A DNA stretch of 5,591 bases. It comes from an uncultured Collinsella sp. (lineage in GTDB: Bacteria > Actinomycetota > Coriobacteriia > Coriobacteriales > Coriobacteriaceae). The notes under the pieces are model-generated. The model was not told the DNA's origin and searched no databases. It saw only the letters and a list, made by a program, of their open reading frames with translations. The DNA lies in assembly GCA_958428675.1 (NCBI GenBank), contig CAUAGV010000124.1, positions 1-5,591 on the forward strand, read 5' to 3'. Below are positions 1 to 5,468 of the stretch, piece after piece (the stretch's first letter is position 1; each line of letters opens with the position of its first letter). Both the position numbers and the translations under genes were made by a program.

Positions 1-3
1 GCC

Positions 4-603
4 TTATGCCGTGTGCGCACCGGGCTCGACCGTCCAGGTGATCGTTGCAACCTGATCGCCTTCGCCGGTTACGTGGAAGATGTCGCGCGTGACGCGGGCG
101 ACGTTTCCGCTTGTCTTGAGCTTAATTTTGTCCGTGCCGCCGGCAATGCCCTGGTAGCCCATGTCGAAGGCTGTATTCTTGGAAAGATCGAGGCCCGTCC
201 CCTGCATTGCGGCGCTGGCGTTCTGGAGTGCGCCGTCGGGGCCGACCTTAAAGTCGATGGAGTTCTGCGCGGTTCCGGCCTTGGCGTCGGCGGCAATGGT
301 CCAGGTGTTCATGGCGTCGATCTTCATGTTGGTGACATGGATGCCGTAGGCCGAATGATTGTCGATGGTGGTCGCGTCTTCTGAGGGGCCCTGAAGCGTG
401 CCGTCGGCCTTGGCGACGAAGGGAATAACCGTCGGAACTTTGAACTCAACGTTGTCGATCTCGGTCCTGACCATTACTTTCGTGGTTCCAACGCGCCCGG
501 CTGCCATAGCTGGCGTCGGGGCGGCGCTCATTGCGAGCGCGAGCGCGAACCCTGCGCCCACGACGAGCGCTCTGGCTCCGTTCATGTTCCTGGTGATGTC
601 CAT
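4..603 (-). CDS. Secreted beta-rich envelope protein, function unknown
   Basis: A 199-residue protein exported by the Sec route. Residues 1-34 form a signal peptide: a short N-region with R5 and R11, a hydrophobic core at about 12-27, and a cleavage site AMA|A after residue 34. This leaves a mature domain of about 165 residues with no cysteine, no second membrane segment and no LPxTG sorting signal. The mature part alternates polar and hydrophobic residues, as in a beta-sandwich, and ends in a TITWTV strand at about 187-192. That ending recalls the C-terminal strand of WxL-type and similar Gram-positive surface proteins, but I cannot find the paired WxL motif, so family membership is unproven. 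The ATG at 603 is chosen because AAAGGA lies 6 bases upstream; the internal ATG (M7) has AGGA too close to it. It is probably the last gene of a three-gene transcript, 90 bp after the membrane-anchored protein. A structural or adhesive surface role is inference. Confidence 0.8.
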   Translation of the reverse strand: MDITRNMNGARALVVGAGFALALAMSAAPTPAMAAGRVGTTKVMVRTEIDNVEFKVPTVIPFVAKADGTLQGPSEDATTIDNHSAYGIHVTNMKIDAMNTWTIAADAKAGTAQNSIDFKVGPDGALQNASAAMQGTGLDLSKNTAFDMGYQGIAGGTDKIKLKTSGNVARVTRDIFHVTGEGDQVATITWTVEPGAHTA

Positions 604-623
604 GGTCGTTCCTTTCTATTCGC

Positions 624-640
624 CGCGGGCCGTCCCCGCG
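624..640 (-). other. Short GC-rich hairpin between two envelope genes
   Basis: CGCGGG at 624-629 and CCCGCG at 635-640 form a perfect 6-bp stem with a 5-base loop. It lies in the 90-bp gap between the membrane-anchored protein gene and the secreted protein gene, about 20 bases upstream of the latter's start. In the direction of transcription no U-run follows, so it is not a standard intrinsic terminator. It could be an RNA processing or stability element that uncouples expression of the two genes. In GC-rich DNA a stem this short can occur by chance. Confidence 0.3.
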
Positions 641-693
641 ATGATTGGACGAATGCTGGTGAATTGCATGCGGTGCCGCGTCGGCCGGAAAAG

Positions 694-1203
694 CTAGTTC
701 TCGGCTTGCTCAACCCGCACCTTGACACGTGTCGGATTGCCGTGGCTGTCGAGGGTCTTGGCATCGAGTGCCTGGATCTCGATGTACGCCTCGCCTTCTT
801 TGATGTCGCCGGCGGGGTACGTCTCGATTGTCTTGCCGGTCTCGACCACACCGGATTCGTACATGGTCTCGTCGTTTTGGATGACGCGGAATCGCTGGGG
901 AAATTTATTGTCTTGGACGTTTTGCACGTTGACGCGCAGCTTGCCGTCCTCCTGCAGCTGAGCGACCGGCGCGACCGAAATCGTCATCATGTTGTCGCGG
1001 ACGATAGCGTCGAGCTCATCTTGGATTTCCTGACGCGTTTTGCCCTCGGCCGTCGTAACCGAAGCGCCCGCCTCGGGTACGGGCTGCGACTGCCAAGCGT
1101 ATAGTCCTACGGCGACAAGGGCACAGACGATGACCAGGCAGGCAACGATGAGCTTCCTGCGATGCCCCAGGCCTGCAAAGTGGGGTGGCTTCTTCGCGCT
1201 CAT
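694..1203 (-). CDS. Single-pass membrane protein with an extracytoplasmic domain, function unknown
   Basis: A 169-residue protein. Residues 1-17 are basic (K4, K5, H14, R15, R16, K17) and residues 18-37 are one strongly hydrophobic helix, predicting an N-in/C-out signal anchor with about 130 residues outside the membrane. Residues about 53-70 look helical (charged, EIQDELDAI). From about 73 to the end the pattern is alternating beta-strands: a strand, a segment with VYES-like chemistry (MYESGVVETGKTIE at 114-127), then an acidic strand and a basic closing strand. This resembles small anchored Ig-like domains found beside surface-protein genes in Gram-positive bacteria; that is a remembered resemblance, not a database result. 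Translation is coupled to the upstream gene: its ATG overlaps the preceding TGA (ATGA), and AAGGAT lies 5 bases before the start inside the upstream coding sequence. Residue C22 sits in a lipobox-like IVAC, but the hydrophobic run continues past it, so lipoprotein processing is unlikely. Confidence 0.8.
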   Translation of the reverse strand: MSAKKPPHFAGLGHRRKLIVACLVIVCALVAVGLYAWQSQPVPEAGASVTTAEGKTRQEIQDELDAIVRDNMMTISVAPVAQLQEDGKLRVNVQNVQDNKFPQRFRVIQNDETMYESGVVETGKTIETYPAGDIKEGEAYIEIQALDAKTLDSHGNPTRVKVRVEQAEN

Positions 1204-1496
1204 GCGGCATCCTTGGCGGTATAGATGCGCGCAAAGGTGGACGGGTCCGCTCCAAAGAGCATGTGAAGCATCAGACGGCGCGAGTAGACGAGCTCGTCGA
1301 AGTCGGGAGGGAGCTCGATGTCGTGGATATGCGCGATGTGGTGGGCGAGCGCCGAGAACGACTCGGGGTCGCAGATCACATCGGTGGTAACGTGGTAGAC
1401 CGTCGTATCGGGGAATGCCTCTTCGTCGAAAGGCAGGAGATGGGGATCGTCGTCGACTTCGATGGCGATGCCGTACTGGGGCCAGTAATATGCCAT
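1200..1496 (-). CDS. Small acidic protein, function unknown
   Basis: A 98-residue soluble protein without signal peptide or membrane segment. It is rich in Asp/Glu (about 17) and His (8). Residues 2-20 read as a strand followed by an acidic turn (YYWP at 3-6, IAIEVDDDPH at 10-19). Residues 32-42 form a second likely strand, and 45-60 (SFSALAHHIAHIHDI) and 66-80 look helical. The WP...IAIEVD stretch faintly recalls the core strand of DUF559/Vsr-like PD-(D/E)xK nucleases. The upstream part of such a fold is absent and no catalytic set can be assigned, so no function is claimed. The ATG at 1496 is supported by AGGGAGG ending 5 bases upstream; the frame is open upstream to a TAG near 1568 but offers no other good start. 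It is the first gene of the minus-strand group and overlaps the next gene by 4 bases. Confidence 0.75.
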   Translation of the reverse strand: MAYYWPQYGIAIEVDDDPHLLPFDEEAFPDTTVYHVTTDVICDPESFSALAHHIAHIHDIELPPDFDELVYSRRLMLHMLFGADPSTFARIYTAKDAA

Positions 1497-1517
1497 GGGA
1501 ACCTCCCTGCTTCTGGG

Positions 1518-1541
1518 GCCAAAACTTCTATCGGTTTTGGC
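1518..1541. repeat. Perfect 8-bp inverted repeat, candidate operator or leader hairpin
   Basis: GCCAAAAC at 1518-1525 is mirrored by GTTTTGGC at 1534-1541 with an 8-base centre. It lies about 20 bases upstream of the 98-aa gene's start, just before its ribosome binding site. It therefore falls inside the predicted leader of the minus-strand transcript. It could bind a dimeric regulator as DNA or fold as an 8-bp RNA stem that affects translation. No U-run follows in the transcribed direction, so it is not a simple terminator. Confidence 0.4.
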
Positions 1542-1570
1542 TGTCGACGCCGACCGTATCAGCCGCTACT

Positions 1571-1588
1571 TGACCAATTTCTGACCAA
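1571..1588. repeat. Direct repeat TGACCAA, 11-bp period
   Basis: TGACCAA occurs at 1571-1577 and again at 1582-1588. The 11-bp start-to-start distance is one helical turn, so both copies face the same side of the DNA. That is typical of tandem sites for a regulator, though two 7-mers alone are weak evidence. The copies lie between the two divergent promoter candidates, downstream of the minus-strand one. Confidence 0.3.
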
Positions 1589-1592
1589 ATGC

Positions 1593-1622
1593 TTGACGGA
1601 TTGGCGTCTCCGCAGGTAAAAG
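1593..1622 (+). promoter_or_regulatory. Weak candidate promoter for the dehydrogenase/ETF operon (distal)
   Basis: TTGACG at 1593-1598 is followed after 18 bases by TAAAAG at 1617-1622. The match is five of six at -35 and four of six at -10. It would give a leader of about 210 bases and would overlap or abut the opposing minus-strand promoter, so the two could interfere. It competes with the proximal candidate at 1733-1760. Confidence 0.25.
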
Positions 1623-1629
1623 GCGGCAA

Positions 1630-1658
1630 AAAATACTCCAACTTTTTTCGAGCGTCAA
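1630..1658 (-). promoter_or_regulatory. Candidate sigma70-type promoter for the minus-strand envelope genes
   Basis: Read on the minus strand, TTGACG (1658-1653) is followed after exactly 17 bases by TATTTT (1635-1630). The -35 box matches the consensus at five of six positions, the -10 box at four of six. The spacer contains an A6 run. Transcription would start near 1623, giving a leader of about 125 bases that carries the direct and inverted repeats before the 98-aa gene. This is the best-scoring promoter I can find by eye in the gap. Confidence 0.45.
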
Positions 1659-1732
1659 TCGCGCGGTCGGCGACGGCGGGGCCATATGTGTCAAAAGCAT
1701 CGTCTGCCGAGGAAATCAAGCCGCTCGCCGAA

Positions 1733-1760
1733 TTGCACGAACGTAAAAATCGCCAATTAT
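1733..1760 (+). promoter_or_regulatory. Weak candidate promoter for the dehydrogenase/ETF operon (proximal)
   Basis: TTGCAC at 1733-1738 and AATTAT at 1755-1760 are separated by 16 bases. Both boxes match the sigma70 consensus at only four of six positions. An A-rich tract (1744-1749) lies in the spacer. The leader would be about 75 bases. It is offered only because an operon start is needed upstream of 1843 and this is the nearest plausible pair. Confidence 0.22.
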
Positions 1761-1830
1761 GGAGACGGTCTCGAACACGTCGACGAAACGATGCGGTAAC
1801 ATCTCCCTGCAAACACTGTAGTTAGCTAAA

Positions 1831-1837
1831 GGGGGAG
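1831..1837 (+). promoter_or_regulatory. Ribosome binding site that fixes the GTG start of the dehydrogenase
   Basis: GGGGGAG ends 5 bases before the GTG at 1843. An in-frame TAG at 1819-1821 closes the frame just upstream, and the next internal ATG is about 77 codons in, inside the FAD-binding domain. GTG at 1843 is therefore the only sensible start. A TTAGCTAA palindrome (1822-1829) sits directly before the site. Confidence 0.75.
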
Positions 1838-1842
1838 TTCGC

Positions 1843-3444
1843 GTGTCTGCAACCATCAAACCCTTCACCGACGAGTTCGAAGAGTATGGTCGCGATGAGT
1901 CTCGCGCATCGGGCGAGGCCTCGAGCATCTCGTTTCCGACAACGGAAGACGAGGTCCGCGTCATTTTGGAAAAGCTCCATGCCGAGTGTGTCCCGGTAAC
2001 GGTTCAGGGCGCCCGAACTGGCCTTGCCGCCGGCGCCGTGCCCCACGGCGGGCATATCCTCAATACTTCCCGTATGAATCGTTACTTGGGCCTTCGCCGC
2101 GATGAACAAGGCCAATTTCTGCTGCGTGTGGAGCCGGGCGTTGTGCTCTCGGAGCTGCGCAAGCAGCTGAGCAAGAAGGTGCTGCCGATCGCTGGTTGGG
2201 ACCAGGTATCGCTTGAGGCCTACGAGGAGTTCCAAGAGGCCCCGGAGCAGTTTTTTCCCACCGATCCCACCGAGGCGTCTGCCTGTCTGGGCGGCATGGC
2301 GGCATGTAACGCCTCCGGTGCCCGCAGCTACGCCTACGGTCCCATGCGCCCACATATCACGGGACTCCACGTCGCGCTGGCTGATGGCGATTTGCTTGAG
2401 CTTCAGCGCGGCGAGGCTTTTGCCCAGGGCCGCCACCTGTCGCTCGTGACGGCAGCGGGCCGTGCACTCGAGCTCGACCTTCCCGACTACACCATGCCCA
2501 AGACCAAAAATGCTTCGGGCTATTTCGTTGCTGACGATATGGATGCCATCGATCTGTTTATCGGTGCGTGTGGCACAATCGGCGTCATCACCGAGCTCGA
2601 GATTGCCCTGCAGGCGGCGCCTGCGGTCGTTTGGGGCGTGAGCTGTTTCTTTGACAGCGAAGACAAGGCCGTGTCCTTTACCGATTCTGTGCGTCCCGTC
2701 CTGTCCCACGCGGCTGCCATCGAATATTTCGATGCGGGCGCCCTGGATATCCTACGTCGCCAGCGCGAGCAGTCGACGGCGTTCGCCTCGCTGCCGGCGC
2801 TCGACAAAGACGCCAAGGTCTGTGTCTACGTGGAGCTCGACTGCGACGACGAAGCCCAGGCGACCGAGGAACTGTACCACCTGGGATGGGTGCTCGAGTT
2901 CGCGGGTGGCCGCGACGATGCGACATGGGTCGCGCGCACCGAGGTTGATCGCGAGTGCCAGCGGTTCTTCCGCCATGCGGTCCCCGAGAGCGTCAATATG
3001 CTGATCGACGAGCGTCGCCGCACGGATCCCACCATCACCAAACTGGGTTCGGACATGTCGGTGCCCAATGCACGCCTTGCCGATGTCGTGGCCCTCTATC
3101 GCCGCACGCTGGCCGAAAGCGGGCTTGAATCTGCTGCCTGGGGGCACATCGGTAACAACCATCTGCATGTGAACATCCTGCCGCGCGATGCGCAGGACTA
3201 CCGTCGCGGTGGCGAGCTGTTTGCCCAGTGGGCTGCGGAGGTAACGGCTATGGGCGGTGCCGTTTCTGCCGAGCACGGCGTCGGCAAGATCAAGGCGGGC
3301 TTCTTAGAGACGATGTACGGTCACGAGGCCATGGTCGAGTCGGCGCGGCTCAAGCTCCAGCTCGATCCCGACGGGCAGCTGGGTCGCGGCAACCTGTTTT
3401 CGGAGAAGCTCTTGGATGAGCTCGTCCAGAAAGGGGGCGCGTGA
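1843..3444 (+). CDS. FAD-linked 2-hydroxyacid (probably lactate) dehydrogenase, LctD/GlcD-like, ETF-coupled
   Basis: A 533-residue flavoprotein of the VAO/GlcD superfamily that should oxidise a 2-hydroxyacid to the 2-oxoacid and pass electrons to the ETF encoded next. The FAD-binding type 4 domain spans about 28-255. It contains the pyrophosphate loop QGARTGLAAG (55-64), PTDPTEAS (139-146), GGMAACNASGARS (150-162) and GTIGVIT (244-250). The C-terminal FAD-oxidase domain carries GHIGNNHLHVN (434-444) and SAEHGVG (475-481). By alignment with human D-2-hydroxyglutarate dehydrogenase, H435, H442 and E477 are likely metal ligands and H478 the catalytic base. No signal peptide or membrane segment is present, so it is cytoplasmic. 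It is about 60 residues longer than a typical LctD of about 470, in part because of a segment near 112-140. The substrate is inferred from ETF linkage; glycolate or D-2-hydroxyglutarate remain possible. Its TGA overlaps the etfB GTG start. Confidence 0.88.
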   Translation: MSATIKPFTDEFEEYGRDESRASGEASSISFPTTEDEVRVILEKLHAECVPVTVQGARTGLAAGAVPHGGHILNTSRMNRYLGLRRDEQGQFLLRVEPGVVLSELRKQLSKKVLPIAGWDQVSLEAYEEFQEAPEQFFPTDPTEASACLGGMAACNASGARSYAYGPMRPHITGLHVALADGDLLELQRGEAFAQGRHLSLVTAAGRALELDLPDYTMPKTKNASGYFVADDMDAIDLFIGACGTIGVITELEIALQAAPAVVWGVSCFFDSEDKAVSFTDSVRPVLSHAAAIEYFDAGALDILRRQREQSTAFASLPALDKDAKVCVYVELDCDDEAQATEELYHLGWVLEFAGGRDDATWVARTEVDRECQRFFRHAVPESVNMLIDERRRTDPTITKLGSDMSVPNARLADVVALYRRTLAESGLESAAWGHIGNNHLHVNILPRDAQDYRRGGELFAQWAAEVTAMGGAVSAEHGVGKIKAGFLETMYGHEAMVESARLKLQLDPDGQLGRGNLFSEKLLDELVQKGGA

Positions 3445-4262
3445 AGATGAGCGATTTCCATATGGTGGTGTGCGTCAAGGCCGTGCCGGGCAGCACCGAG
3501 GTCAAGATGGACCCCAAGACCAATACCATCGTGCGCGATGGCAAGCAGGCGGTCATTAATCCCTTTGATGCGAGCGCTTTGGAATGCGCGCTGGCGCTGA
3601 AGGACGACTTTATCGGCTTTGGCATGGACGTGCGTGTGACGGTGGTGTCGATGGGCATCCCCGCGACCGAATCGCTGCTGCGCGACTGCATCGCCCGCGG
3701 TGCCGACGACGCGCTGCTGCTGACCGATCGCGCCTTTGCGGGCGCCGATACCCTAGCCACCACCTATGCCCTCAAATGCGGCATCGAGGCACTCGATGAG
3801 GACTTTGACCTGCTCATCTGCGGCAAGATGGCAGTGGACGGCGATACGGCCCAGATCGGCCCCGAGCTGGCCGGCGCCTTTGGGGTCCCCTGCGTGACCG
3901 ACGTGAGCTGTGTGCAGAGCGCGGGATTTACGACGTGTGGCTCGCTGGCACTCGTCCACGGCTGCGATGCCGGCGAGGAGACGGTGTACCTGGAGATGCC
4001 GTGTGCGATGACGACCGCCAAGGAGATTGGCCAGCTGCGCATGCCGAGTATTGCCGGTATTCGCGCGGCCGAGGATGCAGACGTGCGCGTGGCCAGCGCT
4101 GCCGACGTAAACGCCGACCCCTCGCGTTGCGGCCTTGCCGGATCACCGACGCAGGTCGTGCGCTCGTTTGTGCCCGACCGTGACCAAACGTGCGAGGCCG
4201 TCGAGGGAACGGCGTCCGAGCAGGCGGTAAAACTTGCCAAGATTATCGAGGGGATGGCATAG
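3441..4262 (+). CDS. etfB: Electron transfer flavoprotein, beta subunit
   Basis: A 273-residue EtfB, close to the usual 250-270. It partners EtfA and, in bifurcating complexes, binds the flavin that contacts NAD(H) and splits electrons. Family landmarks run in order: VVCVKAVPGS (9-18), NPFDASALE (40-48), ARGADDALLL (85-94), GADTLATT (101-108), DLLICGKMAVDGDTAQIGP (123-141), and the MP....TAKEI..LRMPS signature (186-203). The DGDTAQ segment (133-138) is the nucleotide-binding loop that holds FAD rather than AMP in bifurcating ETFs; that role here is inferred. The GTG at 3441 overlaps the dehydrogenase stop (GTGA), with AAGGGGG ending 4 bases upstream. An ATG at 3447 would give 271 residues with a 10-base spacing and is a real alternative. 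The protein has 12 cysteines, many for its size. The stop at 4260-4262 abuts the etfA ATG directly. Confidence 0.95.
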   Translation: MKMSDFHMVVCVKAVPGSTEVKMDPKTNTIVRDGKQAVINPFDASALECALALKDDFIGFGMDVRVTVVSMGIPATESLLRDCIARGADDALLLTDRAFAGADTLATTYALKCGIEALDEDFDLLICGKMAVDGDTAQIGPELAGAFGVPCVTDVSCVQSAGFTTCGSLALVHGCDAGEETVYLEMPCAMTTAKEIGQLRMPSIAGIRAAEDADVRVASAADVNADPSRCGLAGSPTQVVRSFVPDRDQTCEAVEGTASEQAVKLAKIIEGMA

Positions 4263-5468
4263 ATGAGCGGGCTGATTATCGATAGCGAAGCCTGTATCGG
4301 CTGCGGTCGCTGCGTTCGCGCCTGCGCCTCGGGCGGCATTGTGGTGGAGGGTGAGCGCCCCAATCGCTGTGCCCGCGTAACCGACGGCTGTATCCTGTGC
4401 GGTGGGTGCGTCGACGCCTGCCCCGTCAACGCCATCTCGATTGAGCGCGACGAGGCCGCCGGCGCGGCAGACCTTGACGCATATCGAGACATCTGGATCT
4501 TCGTGCAGACTGACGAGCACGATGCCGTTGCATCCGTGGCCTTCGAGCTCATGGGCAAGGGGCGCGAGCTTGCCGATGCCCGCGGCTGCCGTCTGGTGGC
4601 ACTGGTCGGCATGAGCCCCGAGGGCTCACTCGGGGACCTGGAGCATCTGATTTGCGCCGGTGCGGACGAAGTTCTGGTCTGTCGTGACGAGCGCCTGCGT
4701 CAGAACGACGCGGAGGTCTACGCCCGCTTGATCTGCGATTTGGTAGCCGAGCGCAAGCCCGAGGCCATTCTGTACGGCGCGACCGCCTTTGGTCGCGAGC
4801 TGGCGCCCGGTGTGGCCGTGCGCTTGCAGACGGGCCTTACGGCCGATTGCACGGTGCTTTCGATGGATACGGAGACGGGTCTGCTGCAGCAGACGCGCCC
4901 GGCGTTTGGCGGCAACCTGATGGCCACCATTATCTGCCCCAACCACCGTCCTCAGATGGCAACGGTGCGCCCCGGCATCTTTAAGGCGCTCGAGTTTGAC
5001 TATAGCCGCTCCGGCACGATTGCCCAGGTAGTGCTAGCGGATGACGTTAAGGCCCGTGTCGAGATCTCGATTCCCGCCGAGGAGTGGGGACAGCAGGCCT
5101 CAATTGCCGATGCCGAGCGTCTAGTCGTGGTGGGCCGCGGCATCGGCTCCAAGAAAAACCTACCGCTGATGCGAAAGCTTGCCGAGGCTCTGGGTGCCGA
5201 GCTTGGCTGCACGCGCCCCGTGGTGGAGGCCGGCTGGCTGGAGTATCGCCACCAAATTGGCCAGACGGGTGTATCGGTCTCGCCCAAGCTCCTCGTGAGC
5301 ATCGGTGTCTCGGGCGCTATCCAGCATCTCGCCGGCATCGGTGGGGCGGAGTGCATTGTCGCCATCAATGAGGACCCGGATGCCCCCATCTTCGGTGCCG
5401 CCCAGTACAAGGTCGTCGGCGATGCCGTTGAGATCGTTGAGGAACTGCTGGCTCAGCTCGAGTGCTAA
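4263..5468 (+). CDS. etfA: Electron transfer flavoprotein, alpha subunit, with N-terminal two-cluster ferredoxin domain
   Basis: A 401-residue EtfA fusion. Residues 1-62 are a ferredoxin-like module with two complete motifs: C11, C14, C17, C21 and C43, C46, C49, C53 followed by P54. It should hold two [4Fe-4S] clusters and give ferredoxin a docking and electron entry point. Residues about 75-262 form the ETF alpha N-terminal domain (YGATAFGREL at 171-180, TRPAFGGN at 211-218). Residues about 285-401 are the FAD-binding domain, with GRGIGSKKN (291-299), the RHQIGQTG turn (329-336), GVSGAIQHLAG (348-358) and NEDPDAPIFG (369-378), all typical of the family. It forms the ETF heterodimer with the preceding EtfB and carries electrons between EtfB and the dehydrogenase. 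GAGGGG ends 9 bases before the ATG. EtfA subunits with a ferredoxin extension are known from Acetobacterium LctC and CarE, so the fusion itself supports an electron-bifurcating complex. Confidence 0.95.
   Translation: MSGLIIDSEACIGCGRCVRACASGGIVVEGERPNRCARVTDGCILCGGCVDACPVNAISIERDEAAGAADLDAYRDIWIFVQTDEHDAVASVAFELMGKGRELADARGCRLVALVGMSPEGSLGDLEHLICAGADEVLVCRDERLRQNDAEVYARLICDLVAERKPEAILYGATAFGRELAPGVAVRLQTGLTADCTVLSMDTETGLLQQTRPAFGGNLMATIICPNHRPQMATVRPGIFKALEFDYSRSGTIAQVVLADDVKARVEISIPAEEWGQQASIADAERLVVVGRGIGSKKNLPLMRKLAEALGAELGCTRPVVEAGWLEYRHQIGQTGVSVSPKLLVSIGVSGAIQHLAGIGGAECIVAINEDPDAPIFGAAQYKVVGDAVEIVEELLAQLEC

Larger units (their letters stand above)
1497..1842. other. Divergent intergenic region without a supported gene
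   Basis: This 346-bp gap separates the minus-strand envelope genes from the plus-strand dehydrogenase/ETF operon. It is visibly more AT-rich than the genes and includes A6 at 1628-1633 and T6 at 1643-1648. It holds promoter candidates for both directions, a direct repeat and an inverted repeat, listed separately. Open frames exist on both strands across it, but they lack a convincing ribosome binding site and protein-like composition. I see no tRNA, no recognisable riboswitch and no intrinsic terminator. Confidence 0.7.

Noticed and set aside
624..640. GC hairpin as an intrinsic terminator
   Set aside because: No U-rich tract follows it in the direction of transcription, and the stem is only 6 bp.
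1120..1152. Lipobox-like IVAC around C22 of the membrane-anchored protein
   Set aside because: The hydrophobic run continues for some 15 residues after the cysteine, which fits a transmembrane anchor rather than a cleaved lipoprotein signal.
1628..1648. A6-N9-T6 as a rho-independent terminator
   Set aside because: The stem would be only A-U pairs, and no gene ends nearby on either strand.
1528..1825. Open frames on both strands within the divergent gap (minus 1528-1812, plus 1589-1825)
   Set aside because: They lack good ribosome binding sites, cover the promoter and repeat elements, and have no protein-like pattern.
1822..2709. Long open frame of 295 codons on the minus strand, inside the dehydrogenase gene
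   Set aside because: It is antisense to a gene with clear FAD-domain motifs. Its translation has low-complexity shadow composition, and long antisense frames are expected in GC-rich coding DNA.
3764..4612. Open frame of 282 codons on the minus strand across etfB and etfA
   Set aside because: Its translation is dominated by Ser/Ala/Arg/Pro with no domain, and it is antisense to two well-supported ETF genes.
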